The notes beneath the pieces were generated by a model that was not told where the DNA came from, did no database searches, and saw only the letters and a list, made by a program, of their open reading frames with translations. From JALJPB01 sp034111045 (GTDB lineage: Bacteria; Pseudomonadota; Gammaproteobacteria; Enterobacterales; Alteromonadaceae): a DNA stretch of 64,000 nucleotides. This document shows positions 1 through 9,181 of the stretch, one piece after another. How positions within the stretch are numbered: the stretch's first letter is position 1; every line of letters starts with the position of its first letter. The DNA lies in NCBI GenBank assembly GCA_034111045.1, contig JAWUYA010000057.1, forward strand, positions 61,778 to 125,777, in the 5' to 3' direction. A program made the position numbers and the translations under genes.

Positions 1-130
1 GTTAATGAAGTCTCTTAAATCACTATATTTCATAAATAAACTGATGTCTTAATTAGAATAGCTGCACCCGAGTGCATGGCGATAATTTTATCACAAAGCA
101 TGACTCATACAGAGAAAAGTTTTGTTGCTT

Positions 131-160
131 AAAAAAAAACCAGTCGCAATGACTGGTTTT
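131..160 (-). terminator. Rho-independent terminator of rho
   Basis: A stem AAAACCAGTC / GACTGGTTTT with a 5-base loop lies just after the rho stop codon. On the minus strand it is followed by an uninterrupted run of T (A on the plus strand at 131-139). Confidence 0.85.
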
Positions 161-178
161 TCTCAATAGTTGTTTTGG

Positions 179-1438
179 TTATTTACGTTTCATTGAATCA
201 AAAAATTCATCGTTAGTTTTAGTCATCGCTAATTTATCAATTAAAAATTCTATCGCGGTAATTTCATCCATTTCATGAACAATTTTACGTAAAATCCACA
301 TTTTTTGCAGTTCATCTGGCTTAGTGATTAACTCTTCACGACGCGTACCACTGCGATTAATATGAATAGCAGGGAAAACACGTTTTTCAGAAACTTTACG
401 CGAAAGGTGTAATTCCATGTTACCTGTACCTTTAAATTCTTCATAGATGACCTCATCCATTTTAGAACCTGTCTCTACCAACGCAGTCGCAATAATAGTT
501 AAACTACCACCTTCTTCAATATTACGTGCCGCACCAAAAAAACGTTTGGGGCGATGTAAAGCATTCGCGTCAACACCACCCGTCAATATTTTACCTGATG
601 AAGGGATAACGGTATTGTATGCACGCGCTAAACGAGTAATGGAGTCTAATAAAATTACTACGTCTTTTTTATGTTCGACTAAGCGTTTAGCTTTTTCAAT
701 AACCATTTCAGCCACTTGAACATGACGGTTTGCTGGCTCGTCAAAGGTAGAAGCAATTACTTCACCTTTCACTAATCTACGCATCTCTGTTACTTCTTCA
801 GGACGCTCATCAATAAGTAAAACCATTAATTCAGCATCGGGGTGATTGTGCGCAATGCTTTGCGCTATATTTTGTAGTAGTAATGTTTTACCTGCCTTGG
901 GCGGCGCAACGATCAAACCACGTTGACCTCTACCTATTGGCGAAGCTAAATCTAAAACACGAGCAGTGATATCTTCAGTAGATCCGTTACCACGCTGCAT
1001 GGTAAATCTGTCTGTTGGATGAATGGGTGTTAGATTTTCAAATAAAATTTTATTACGAGAATTTTCAGGACGGTCAAAGTTAACTTCAGCAACTTTTAAT
1101 AAGGCAAAATAACGTTCGCCATCTTTAGGCGGGCGAATTTTCCCTTGAATGGTATCACCGGTGCGCATGCTAAAACGTCGAATTTGACTTGGTGATACGT
1201 AAATATCATCAGGCCCTGCCAAATATGATGAGTCTGACGAACGTAAAAAACCAAAGCCATCTTGGAGAATTTCTAATACGCCACTACCAAAGATATCTTC
1301 ACCGCTTTTAGCGTGCGCTTTTAAGATAGCAAAAATAATGTCTTGTTTACGGGTTCTAGCAAGATGCTCTAGCTTCATTGATTCAGCTAATTCAACTAAT
1401 TCGTTAATGGATTTTTCTTTAAGTTCGGTAAGGTTCAT
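179..1438 (-). CDS. rho: Transcription termination factor Rho
   Basis: Hexameric RNA-dependent ATPase that binds nascent mRNA and terminates transcription. The 419-residue product has the same length as E. coli Rho and aligns from end to end. The N-terminal RNA-binding fold carries DGFGFLR (about residues 60-66). The Walker A region APPKAGKT lies near 178-185, followed by LLIDERPEE and the arginine-rich RNA-contact segments. I chose the ATG at 1438 (MNLTELKEKS) because the in-frame extension upstream is unlike Rho and probably is 5' leader; rho leaders are often autoregulatory. It lies downstream of trxA on the same strand, as in enterobacteria, with a terminator between them. Confidence 0.98.
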   Translation of the reverse strand: MNLTELKEKSINELVELAESMKLEHLARTRKQDIIFAILKAHAKSGEDIFGSGVLEILQDGFGFLRSSDSSYLAGPDDIYVSPSQIRRFSMRTGDTIQGKIRPPKDGERYFALLKVAEVNFDRPENSRNKILFENLTPIHPTDRFTMQRGNGSTEDITARVLDLASPIGRGQRGLIVAPPKAGKTLLLQNIAQSIAHNHPDAELMVLLIDERPEEVTEMRRLVKGEVIASTFDEPANRHVQVAEMVIEKAKRLVEHKKDVVILLDSITRLARAYNTVIPSSGKILTGGVDANALHRPKRFFGAARNIEEGGSLTIIATALVETGSKMDEVIYEEFKGTGNMELHLSRKVSEKRVFPAIHINRSGTRREELITKPDELQKMWILRKIVHEMDEITAIEFLIDKLAMTKTNDEFFDSMKRK

Positions 1439-1604
1439 AGTGGAGTTCTTTAACATATTGGGTCTAATGTTGTTGCCATATATAATGGCAATGTAAAAAC
1501 GCAGGGATAGAAATATTGATGTGTATAAATTTGTATTTTTTCGAGAGCCTAAATTTAGCACTAAATAGTGATGTCGTAAAGTAAGCAACTTGAATTTATT
1601 GCAC

Positions 1605-1635
1605 AAAAAAGGTCCAAATAACGATTTGAACCTTT
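1605..1635 (-). terminator. Terminator of trxA
   Basis: On the minus strand the inverted repeat AAAGGTTCAAAT / ATTTGGACCTTT (12 bp with one G-T wobble) is followed by six T. It sits directly after the trxA stop codon and before the rho leader. Confidence 0.8.
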
Positions 1636-1658
1636 AATTTTTCAATTATGAAGCATAT

Positions 1659-1985
1659 TTAGATATTTTTATCTAAAAACTCTTTTAATTGAGTTTTTGA
1701 TAAGGCACCGACTTTAGTATCAGCTAAAGTACCCTCTTTAAATAATAATAGGGTTGGAATACCACGAACACCATATTTAGGTGGCGTCGCTGAATTTTGG
1801 TCAATATTTAATTTACCAATGGTAACTTGCCCTTGATATTCTTCAGCAATATCATCCAAAATGGGTGCAATCATTTTACATGGCCCACACCACTCAGCCC
1901 AAAAGTCTACTAATACTAGACCGGACGCGTTTAGAACGTCAGATTCAAAACTGTCATCGGTCAGCTGGATAATTTTATCGCTCAT
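1659..1985 (-). CDS. trxA: Thioredoxin 1
   Basis: Cytoplasmic disulfide reductase, reduced by thioredoxin reductase, which serves ribonucleotide reductase, methionine sulfoxide reductase and others. The 108-residue product has the WCGPC active site at residues 32-36, the buried Asp in VDFWA, and the cis-proline motif RGIPT. I chose the start at 1985 (MSDKIIQLTD), which matches E. coli TrxA; eight codons of open frame upstream are ignored. It is divergent from rhlB across about 115 bases and upstream of rho on the same strand. Confidence 0.98.
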   Translation of the reverse strand: MSDKIIQLTDDSFESDVLNASGLVLVDFWAEWCGPCKMIAPILDDIAEEYQGQVTIGKLNIDQNSATPPKYGVRGIPTLLLFKEGTLADTKVGALSKTQLKEFLDKNI

Positions 1986-2100
1986 TACATTCTCCGTTGG
2001 TGTCGGCATAATTGCCTAAAGTTGTTAAATTGACGAGAGTATAACCTCATCATTATATATTCGATACCGTTTTTTAACTATACCTGTTAAGCTAGTACTC

Positions 2101-3393
2101 ATGAAACAAACACACTTAACAGAAATAAAATTCGTTGATCTAAATCTTGCTCCGCAAGTAGTCTCCGGATTAGAAGCCATGGGCTTTAATCATTGCACGT
2201 CTATTCAGGCGAAATCTTTACCGATACTTTTAAAAGGTACCGATATAGCAGGTCAAGCTCAAACAGGTGAGGGTAAAACCATCGCCTTTTTAGCGGCCAC
2301 ATTTCACCATTTACTGCAGAAACCTAAACCAGAACATAACCAACCTCGCGCCTTAATTATGGCACCAACCCGTGAACTTGCAGTACAAATCCATCGTGAT
2401 GCCATTGAAATGGCAAAAAGCACCGGATTACGTCTTGGCATAGTTTATGGGGGCGAAGGTTATGAAAGTCAACGACAAGAATTACAAAATGGTGTTGATA
2501 TATTAATTGGCACTTGTGGTCGGTTGATTGATTATTTAAAACAAGACATCTACAACCTCAGTAATATTGAGGTTATCGTACTTGATGAAGCTGATCGTAT
2601 GTTCGATTTAGGCTTCATTAAATATATTCGTTACATGTTCAGAAAAATGCCACCGGCGACTGAACGTTTAAGCATGCTATTTTCAGCAACTTTATCATTT
2701 CGAGTTAAAGAACTTGCTTTTGAACATATGAATGACCCAGAAAGTGTTGAAGTAGCGCCAGAACAAAAAACCAACAAACGAATTTCAGAAGAGCTATTTT
2801 ATCCGTCAAACGAAGATAAAATGGGGTTATTACAAACTATTATTGAAGAAGAATGGCCAGAGAAAGCCATTATTTTCGCTAATACTAAACACGTTTGTGA
2901 AAAGGTTTATGACCATTTATCCGCGGATAAAATTCGTGTTGGTTTATTAACCGGTGATGTTATACAAAAGAAGCGTCTTAAAATATTAGCAGACTTCACC
3001 AGTGGGGAGCTTGATATATTAGTAGCTACTGACGTTGCTGCACGAGGTTTACACATTCCAAGCGTTACTCATGTGTTTAACTATGACTTACCTGATGATT
3101 GTGAAGATTATGTCCATCGTATAGGCCGTACTGGTCGTGCTGGTGCAACAGGCCATGCGATCAGTTTTGCTTGTGAAGATTCAGTATTTAATTTACCTGC
3201 GATTGAAGACTATATTGATCACTTATTACCGGTCAGTAAATATGATCCCGATGCTTTGTTAACTGATTTACCACGACCTAAACCTCGTCAACGTCGACAT
3301 AAACCTCATGGTAATCGACAAGGTAATCGACAAGGTAATAACCAAAACCGTAATCGTAGCGGTAGTGGCAATTATCATGGAAATAAATCTTAG
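2101..3393 (+). CDS. rhlB: DEAD-box RNA helicase RhlB
   Basis: ATP-dependent RNA helicase that in E. coli is a component of the RNA degradosome. The 430-residue protein has the Q motif region, Walker A AQTGEGKT (53-60), PTRELA, DEAD (in VLDEADRMF), SAT, and motif VI HRIGRTGRAG. A basic tail from about residue 393 is rich in Arg, Gly, Asn and Gln and contains a short tandem repeat. Position next to trxA-rho and upstream of gppA is the conserved enterobacterial arrangement and supports RhlB over other DEAD-box paralogues. Confidence 0.96.
   Translation: MKQTHLTEIKFVDLNLAPQVVSGLEAMGFNHCTSIQAKSLPILLKGTDIAGQAQTGEGKTIAFLAATFHHLLQKPKPEHNQPRALIMAPTRELAVQIHRDAIEMAKSTGLRLGIVYGGEGYESQRQELQNGVDILIGTCGRLIDYLKQDIYNLSNIEVIVLDEADRMFDLGFIKYIRYMFRKMPPATERLSMLFSATLSFRVKELAFEHMNDPESVEVAPEQKTNKRISEELFYPSNEDKMGLLQTIIEEEWPEKAIIFANTKHVCEKVYDHLSADKIRVGLLTGDVIQKKRLKILADFTSGELDILVATDVAARGLHIPSVTHVFNYDLPDDCEDYVHRIGRTGRAGATGHAISFACEDSVFNLPAIEDYIDHLLPVSKYDPDALLTDLPRPKPRQRRHKPHGNRQGNRQGNNQNRNRSGSGNYHGNKS
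3310..3345 (+). repeat. 12-base tandem repeat in the rhlB tail
   Basis: The unit GGTAATCGACAA occurs twice in a row, followed by a diverged third copy (GGTAATAACCAA). It encodes GNRQ-type repeats in the RNA-binding C-terminal tail of RhlB. Being a multiple of three, copy number could change without a frameshift. Confidence 0.85.
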
Positions 3394-3404
3394 GAACTGT
3401 TTGC

Positions 3405-4928
3405 GTGGCTAAAGGCGTGATCGACAATAAAGAACGGGTATCAGAGTTACCGCTATTTGCTGTGATAGATTTAGGTTCAAATAGTTTTCACATGCTGATC
3501 ACTCGTTTATTAGAAGATAGCGTACAAGTAGTTGATAAGGTCAAACGTAAAGTACGTTTGGCCTCAGGCTTAGATAAAGAAAATCGCTTAAATAGTACGG
3601 CAATGGCTCGCGGTTTAGAATGTTTAAGCTTTTTCGCTGAACGCCTTCAAGATATTCCTCAACAAAACATTCGCATTGTAGCAACGGCAACCCTAAGAAT
3701 TGCGACCAATGGGGATCAATTCCTGACTAAAGCTGAGAAAATTCTTGGCCAAAAAGTATCATTACTGACTGGTGAGCAAGAAGCTAAACAAATCTATTTA
3801 GGTGTTGCTCATACTTCATGCAGTGTTGATCATCGTTTAGTACTCGATATTGGTGGGGCTAGCACTGAAATAATTTTAGGTAACAATTTTGATGCGGAAA
3901 TTGTCAACAGTTTAAATATCGGTTGCGTTACCTTTAAAAAGCAATTTTTTGTCAATAACCGACTATCGAAAAACAATTTCGAACAGGCGATTTCAGCAGC
4001 AAAAAAACAATTTAGTCCATTAGTCGCCAGATACAAAAAAATTGGTTGGCAAGTGACCCTCGGTGGTTCAGGTACGATGCAGGCCTTAGCTGAAATTTTA
4101 CATACTCAGCATCAACCCGCGATTATCACCGCTAACTTTTTACAAACACTTAAAACCCAATTACTTGAATTTAAGCATTTCGATGATATTGTCATTCATG
4201 GTCTTCCAAGCGATCGCATCCCAGTATTTGCTAGCGGTTTAGCTATTTTAATTGCAATCTTTGATTGTTTTTCTATTAAGTCGCTACAACTATCAAGTGG
4301 CGCATTACGTGAAGGTTTACTTTATGAAATGTTGCCTAATATGCGGCAACTCAGTATCAGAAGACGTACCATTGCTTCATTGATAGAACGCTTTCATATA
4401 GATCAGCTCCATGCAAAGCGCATTACCTCACAGGTGAATAATTTATTTGAGCAACTAGCCATTGACACTAAGCTTGAAAAAGATAACGGTTATAAACTAT
4501 TAACTGCCAGTTGTGCCTTACTTGAAGTTGGCTTGTTACTCGCCTATAAACATCATCAACGCCATGGTGCTTATATTATCAAAAATGCAGATTTACCTGG
4601 TTTTAATCAAGCCGAGCGACAATTATTAGCGACATTGGTACAGTTATATAAAGGTGATATTGACTTAGGCTTGTTAGCTGAACAAACGGCGGTTGACGCT
4701 AAAACAGCATGCTATTTGTTAATTATACTGCGTTTAGCGGTAATTTTATGTCATCGTCGCCAAGATGATGTACTGCCTTGTTATCAAACTAAACTCACCC
4801 ATCAAACTATTGAATTATCCCTACCAAAGTCTTGGTTAGCGGCTCACCCACTTATTGTTGACGAACTAAAACAAGAAAATCAACAGCTGCAAGCCATAGG
4901 TTTTTCTTTAATTATTCCATCTCGTTAA
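3405..4928 (+). CDS. gppA: Ppx/GppA phosphatase (pppGpp 5'-phosphohydrolase / exopolyphosphatase)
   Basis: Hydrolyses pppGpp to ppGpp and/or long-chain polyphosphate. The 507-residue protein has the ASKHA-type ATPase fold: the N-terminal phosphate motif AVIDLGSNSFHM (residues 18-29), the second motif LDIGGASTEI, and LGGSGTMQ; a C-terminal HD-like region follows. The start is GTG, preceded by AGGAA, 11 bases after the rhlB stop, so it is probably cotranscribed with rhlB as in E. coli. GppA and Ppx are hard to tell apart from sequence alone; the rhlB neighbour favours GppA. Confidence 0.93.
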   Translation: MAKGVIDNKERVSELPLFAVIDLGSNSFHMLITRLLEDSVQVVDKVKRKVRLASGLDKENRLNSTAMARGLECLSFFAERLQDIPQQNIRIVATATLRIATNGDQFLTKAEKILGQKVSLLTGEQEAKQIYLGVAHTSCSVDHRLVLDIGGASTEIILGNNFDAEIVNSLNIGCVTFKKQFFVNNRLSKNNFEQAISAAKKQFSPLVARYKKIGWQVTLGGSGTMQALAEILHTQHQPAIITANFLQTLKTQLLEFKHFDDIVIHGLPSDRIPVFASGLAILIAIFDCFSIKSLQLSSGALREGLLYEMLPNMRQLSIRRRTIASLIERFHIDQLHAKRITSQVNNLFEQLAIDTKLEKDNGYKLLTASCALLEVGLLLAYKHHQRHGAYIIKNADLPGFNQAERQLLATLVQLYKGDIDLGLLAEQTAVDAKTACYLLIILRLAVILCHRRQDDVLPCYQTKLTHQTIELSLPKSWLAAHPLIVDELKQENQQLQAIGFSLIIPSR

Positions 4929-5314
4929 TGCAAGGTAGTTTGACAACGGTGGAACGTCAAAAACAATAAGATTAGGGGTTTTGCGCCATTATAATTCAAC
5001 TAAAACGCCCCCTTAAATAGGCCGTTGAGTACCAAACAATCGGTTACTTGCACTTGCGTATTATCGCTTCTTCTTTATTACTTTCAAATTTAAGGTAAAA
5101 CTTTAGCTCCTTATCTAATTTAATGGGTAAAAGGGCTAACCCAATTATTTAAACAGTAGCTCCCAATAACCTTTTACTTAAGCTGATATATATCAGCGAC
5201 CTGTTAACTTTTTTGGCATAAGTTTAGGCTAGAATTTTACAGATTATTTTTGTTATGGGTTTTGTTTGGCAATTGCTGAACCTGTCGGTTGTTTACTTTG
5301 AATAGAGGTTACAA
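4929..5314. other. Intergenic region gppA-lipoprotein
   Basis: 386 AT-rich bases with no convincing gene. It holds the perfect 16-base palindrome GCTGATATATATCAGC at 5182-5197, about 120 bases upstream of the lipoprotein gene. No clear terminator for gppA is visible. Confidence 0.6.
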
Positions 5315-5770
5315 ATGAAATCATCTTCGCAAATAGTGATCATTATATCTTTCACACTACTATTTCAAGGTTGTGCGAGCCAAAAAGAAGCGGGTACATT
5401 AGCAGGGGCATTGACTGGTGCCGCAGTTGGCTCAAGTGTTGGTCAAGGCAGTGGCCGGGCTTTAGCTATTTTCTTTGGTGCTATTATTGGCAGTGAATTA
5501 GGCCGAGCTGTCGGCGAACATATGGATGCTCACGATCGTAGTCGAACAGCTTATATATTAGAATATAACCAAACCAATGAGATTACATCTTGGCGTAACC
5601 CAGACACAGCAAATTATTATAAGGTAAAACCGACGCGTACCTACCCATCAAATGCAGGTCCTTGTCGTGAATTTACCGTCGATACTCAAATAGCAGGAAC
5701 AACCCAACAACTATACGGATATGCTTGCCGCCAAGCTGATGGCAGTTGGAAAATGAAAAATAATCGATAA
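5315..5770 (+). CDS. Glycine-zipper outer-membrane lipoprotein (17 kDa surface antigen type)
   Basis: Probable lipoprotein of unknown function. A signal peptide ends in the lipobox LFQGC with Cys20 as the lipidated residue. Residues 26-68 form a glycine zipper (GALTGAAVGSSVGQGSG, GAIIGSELGRAVGEHMD) as in the Rickettsia 17 kDa antigen family. The C-terminal part has RTYPSNAGPCREFTVD and a YGYACRQADGSWK end, also seen in that family. The start has GAGG about 8 bases upstream. It stands alone between gppA and the convergent hemB. Confidence 0.88.
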   Translation: MKSSSQIVIIISFTLLFQGCASQKEAGTLAGALTGAAVGSSVGQGSGRALAIFFGAIIGSELGRAVGEHMDAHDRSRTAYILEYNQTNEITSWRNPDTANYYKVKPTRTYPSNAGPCREFTVDTQIAGTTQQLYGYACRQADGSWKMKNNR

Positions 5771-5907
5771 GTTTTCTTTTAATTTAAATGAAATTATTTT
5801 TGGTTACAACAAAGCAGTAGGCCGGATATAAAGAAACCATACCTACCTATCTGCTGATCAGACAACAACACCTTTCAGAAATTTAGTCAAATGATAAGAT
5901 TAAGCAA

Positions 5908-5945
5908 CGACACTCATCGCTGATGGCAGTGCAGATGAGTTGTCG
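5908..5945. repeat. Stem-loop in the lipoprotein-hemB gap
   Basis: Arms CGACACTCATC and GATGAGTTGTCG pair over 11 bp with one bulged base around a 15-base loop. No T-run follows, so it is not a typical intrinsic terminator, though it lies between convergent genes where one is expected. Confidence 0.55.
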
Positions 5946-6065
5946 CAGCAAATTTCCCCTTATTCACCTAGCCTAAACAATACCTATTATCGAGCTTTAT
6001 CTCCGGTGGTCATGGGCAATAAAGGGAACTATTACTAAGTCTTGGCTAACCGCATAATTGAACTT

Positions 6066-7118
6066 TTATTGTATTTGATCTTCTTTTAGCCACAGGGCTA
6101 CTTGTTTGGCGAAGTAAGTCAATATGCCATCAGCTCCGGCTCGTTTAAAGGCTAATAGGCCTTCCATAACACAAGGTTTTTCGGCTAACCAACCATTTTG
6201 AATCGCTGCCATATGCATGGCGTATTCGCCACTCACTTGATAGGCATAAGTGGGTACTTTAAACGTATCTTTTACACGGCGAACAATATCTAAGTAAGGC
6301 ATCCCAGGTTTAACCATCACCATATCAGCACCTTCAGCAATATCTTGGGCGACTTCGTGCAAAGCTTCATTGCTATTTGCAGGGTCCATTTGATAAGTAT
6401 GTTTGTTACCCCCTTTAATATTACCCGCTGAGCCGACTGCATCACGAAAGGGGCCGTAGTAATTCGACGCATATTTTGCTGAGTAAGCTAAAATTTTGGT
6501 ATTAACAAAACCGTTTTCTTCTAAGCCTTCTCTAATGGCACCTACTCGACCATCCATCATATCTGATGGTGCCACAATATCTGCGCCAGCTTGAGCATGA
6601 GAAAGGGCTTGTTTCACTAGGATCTCTTTAGTGACATCATTAACGACATAGCCATAAGGACCGGCTTTATTGGTAGCACTCTCGCTTAAAATTCCGTCTT
6701 GTCCATGGGTAGTGAAGGGATCAAGCGCAACATCGGTAATCACCGCTAGCTGTGGAAACTTTGCTTTTAAAGCGCGAACAGTTCGCTGCGCTAACCCATT
6801 GGGATTATAAGCTTCTTCTGCCATCAACGATTTTTTATCACTGGGGGTAACGGGGAAAATAGCCACTGCAGGGATACGTAAGTCGACCAACTCCTGCGCT
6901 TCTTCGAGCAATAAATCAATACTTTTTCGTTCAACTCCCGGCATAGAAGCAATAGCTTCACGTTGATTTTCGCCTTCAAGTACAAATACTGGATAGATTA
7001 AATCATCTACCGTTAATTGATGCTCTGCCATTAAGCGGCGGGTAAAGTCATCTTTGCGCATACGGCGCATTCTTTTTGCTGGATAGTGTCCAAAAAAATT
7101 AGCAGGGGAGTGCGTCAT
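6066..7118 (-). CDS. hemB: Delta-aminolevulinic acid dehydratase (porphobilinogen synthase)
   Basis: Condenses two 5-aminolevulinate molecules to porphobilinogen in tetrapyrrole synthesis, in the cytoplasm. The 350-residue protein contains the two Schiff-base lysine motifs (AYSAKYAS and MVKPGMPYLD). The metal-site segment reads DVALDPFTTHGQDG, in which the three cysteines of the zinc-type enzyme are replaced, as in the magnesium-dependent Pseudomonas-type enzyme. The start ATG at 7118 has AGGAG 6-7 bases upstream. It is followed at a 110-base gap upstream by tatD on the same strand. Confidence 0.97.
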   Translation of the reverse strand: MTHSPANFFGHYPAKRMRRMRKDDFTRRLMAEHQLTVDDLIYPVFVLEGENQREAIASMPGVERKSIDLLLEEAQELVDLRIPAVAIFPVTPSDKKSLMAEEAYNPNGLAQRTVRALKAKFPQLAVITDVALDPFTTHGQDGILSESATNKAGPYGYVVNDVTKEILVKQALSHAQAGADIVAPSDMMDGRVGAIREGLEENGFVNTKILAYSAKYASNYYGPFRDAVGSAGNIKGGNKHTYQMDPANSNEALHEVAQDIAEGADMVMVKPGMPYLDIVRRVKDTFKVPTYAYQVSGEYAMHMAAIQNGWLAEKPCVMEGLLAFKRAGADGILTYFAKQVALWLKEDQIQ

Positions 7119-7228
7119 TCAATTGCTCCTAAGGGATATAACATTATAAAAATGAGCTAATGGGTCATCGTAAAGCTTTGACTTACTATTGGTCGTTAAC
7201 TAAATATCCGTGGCTATCATTGGCCACG

Positions 7229-8029
7229 TTACCTGACTTTTGGCGTCATTGGTAAATCAAAAACTTGCTGAGCATTAACCCTACTTTGTTCAATTATTTC
7301 TTGTGATGATAAGCCTGTAATTTCAGCATATGCTTTGACAACATAAGGAAGATAAGCAGGTTCATTACGGCCACTTTTAGGTTTAGGTCGAACAGTTCTT
7401 GGTGTTAGGTAAGGCGAATCTGTTTCAATCATTAACCGGTTTAAAGGGATATGTTGGATAATATCTCTTAATCCTTGACCACGTCTTTCATCACAAAGCC
7501 AGCCAGTAATACCAATATACATGTCTGCCGCTAAACATCTGTCTAACTCTTGTTTATTGCCCGTAAAACAATGACTCACCATCGCAGGAACTTTTCCCAA
7601 TGCTGGTTTAAGTAGCCCAAACCAAGGCTCAAATGCATCCCTTTGATGCAAAAACAAGGGTAATTCAAGTGTGATGGCAAGAGCAATTTGATGTTCAAAG
7701 ACAACAAGCTGTTGCTCCGGCGTCGAAAAATTTCGATTAAAATCTAAGCCACATTCACCAATGGCTTTAACATGAGGGTAACTCGCAAGCTCTGTGATTT
7801 CTTCAAGATAATTTGCGCTAACGTGATCAGCATCGTGAGGATGAACACCTGCTGTACAGGCAAGGTAATGGGGGAACTGTTGACATAAGGCTAACGCTTT
7901 CTTACTTTCTTCAATGTTTGTTCCAGTCACCAACAAAGCGCTGATACCATTATTTATGGCACGTTGAATAACCTCAGATCGATCTTTATCAAATCTTTTG
8001 TTAGTGAAATTAACGCCAATATCGATCAA
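7229..8029 (-). CDS. tatD: TatD family metal-dependent DNase
   Basis: TIM-barrel metal-dependent hydrolase of the TatD family, reported as a 3'-5' exonuclease acting on DNA and RNA and not needed for Tat export. Visible family motifs are IGECGLDFNR, the histidines in LFLHQRDAF and MVSHCFTG, and IETDSPYLTP; the usual N-terminal HxH pair reads DIGVNF, as in the YjjV/TatD branch. The start is TTG, five bases after the tatC stop, with no strong ribosome binding site, suggesting translational coupling. It is the last gene of tatABCD. Confidence 0.92.
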   Translation of the reverse strand: MIDIGVNFTNKRFDKDRSEVIQRAINNGISALLVTGTNIEESKKALALCQQFPHYLACTAGVHPHDADHVSANYLEEITELASYPHVKAIGECGLDFNRNFSTPEQQLVVFEHQIALAITLELPLFLHQRDAFEPWFGLLKPALGKVPAMVSHCFTGNKQELDRCLAADMYIGITGWLCDERRGQGLRDIIQHIPLNRLMIETDSPYLTPRTVRPKPKSGRNEPAYLPYVVKAYAEITGLSSQEIIEQSRVNAQQVFDLPMTPKVR

Positions 8030-8033
8030 CTAA

Positions 8034-8795
8034 TTATTGCCCATGGTCACTTTCAGGCTCTATTTTATTGTTTTTTTTTGTGTAAAAAGAAGCAAATATC
8101 AGCCCGATTTCAAACAATAACAGCATAGGAACCGCCAGCATTGTTTGTGAAATGATATCTGGCGGTGTTAATAACATGCCAACAAAAAAAGCACCAACTA
8201 TCACATACGGGCGCTTTTGTCTCAAACTATCAGTATCTGTTATTCCAGTCCAACATAGTAATATTATCACAATGGGAATCTCAAAAGCCGCTCCAAAAGC
8301 AAAAAAAAGCTTTAAAACAAAATCTAAATAACTGCTGATATCTGTCGCAATCGTCACGCCTTCAGGCGCTACCGAGTTAAAAAACGAAAACACCACGGGA
8401 AAAACCACAAAATAAGCAAAAGCAATACCCCCATAAAACAAAATAGTACTACCAACCATTAGCGGAATAAGTAAACGTTTTTCATTACGATAAAGCCCTG
8501 GTGCTATAAACGACCAGATTTGCAATAAAATGTAAGGCATGGCAATAAAAATCGATAATACTATGGTCAGTTTAAAAGGGGCAAAAAATGGAGATGCCAC
8601 ATCTGTTGCTATCATTTGTGTGCCTTCCGGCATAGTTGATAACAAAGGCAGGGCTAAATATTGGTAAAGATCTTGGGCAAAATAGGCAAGCGAACAAAAA
8701 ACAATTAAGACGCCCAGCACGGCATGCAGTAAACGCGTGCGTAACTCTAATAAATGATCGAATAGGGTATAACTTGATTGAGTTTTTTCGATCAT
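8034..8795 (-). CDS. tatC: Sec-independent protein translocase TatC
   Basis: Inner-membrane receptor for twin-arginine signal peptides; forms the Tat complex with TatA and TatB. The 253-residue protein has six predicted membrane spans, the N-terminal HLLELRTRLLHA motif, and the conserved FIAPGLYRNEK and YFVVFPVVFSFF segments. The start ATG overlaps the tatB stop by 4 bases (ATGA). Confidence 0.97.
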   Translation of the reverse strand: MIEKTQSSYTLFDHLLELRTRLLHAVLGVLIVFCSLAYFAQDLYQYLALPLLSTMPEGTQMIATDVASPFFAPFKLTIVLSIFIAMPYILLQIWSFIAPGLYRNEKRLLIPLMVGSTILFYGGIAFAYFVVFPVVFSFFNSVAPEGVTIATDISSYLDFVLKLFFAFGAAFEIPIVIILLCWTGITDTDSLRQKRPYVIVGAFFVGMLLTPPDIISQTMLAVPMLLLFEIGLIFASFYTKKNNKIEPESDHGQ

Positions 8796-9178
8796 GACCT
8801 TGGTTTCGGCTCTTCTGTACTCGGTGATTGATCTTTGATACTAGCGGTTAATGGCTGAACAGCCAACACCTTGTTAGTGGTGGGATTTTCATAAGGGCGG
8901 GTCACCATTTCAGCCGCGTCTTGCAGGGACTTAACCGACTTGGCGAGTTCTGGGCTTAAATTTTTTAAATCACTTTGTTCCGCTTTTCTCAAGTTCTCAT
9001 GAAGTTCATTGATGCGTAATTCTTCTTTTAGCTCAGTTTTAACACCTTCACTAAATTGTTTTGCACTGGCAATCCAGCGTCTAACTGAACGAAGAGCAAC
9101 AGGCAAGCGCTCAGGCCCTAAAACAATCAAACCAAGTATGGCTATTAGCATCAGCTCCCAAAACCCCATATCAAACAT
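8792..9178 (-). CDS. tatB: Sec-independent protein translocase TatB
   Basis: Partner of TatC in twin-arginine signal recognition. The 128-residue protein begins MFDMGFWELMLIAILGLIVL, with one N-terminal membrane span, the Glu of FWELM and the GPERLP hinge typical of TatB. An amphipathic helix and a charged, low-complexity tail follow. It lies 3 bases after tatA and overlaps tatC. Confidence 0.96.
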   Translation of the reverse strand: MFDMGFWELMLIAILGLIVLGPERLPVALRSVRRWIASAKQFSEGVKTELKEELRINELHENLRKAEQSDLKNLSPELAKSVKSLQDAAEMVTRPYENPTTNKVLAVQPLTASIKDQSPSTEEPKPRS

Positions 9179-9181
9179 AAC

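Noticed and set aside
1439..1606. N-terminal extension of Rho by 56 codons
   Set aside because: The extension is unlike Rho, and the ATG at 1438 gives exactly the E. coli length; the region is better read as the rho leader.
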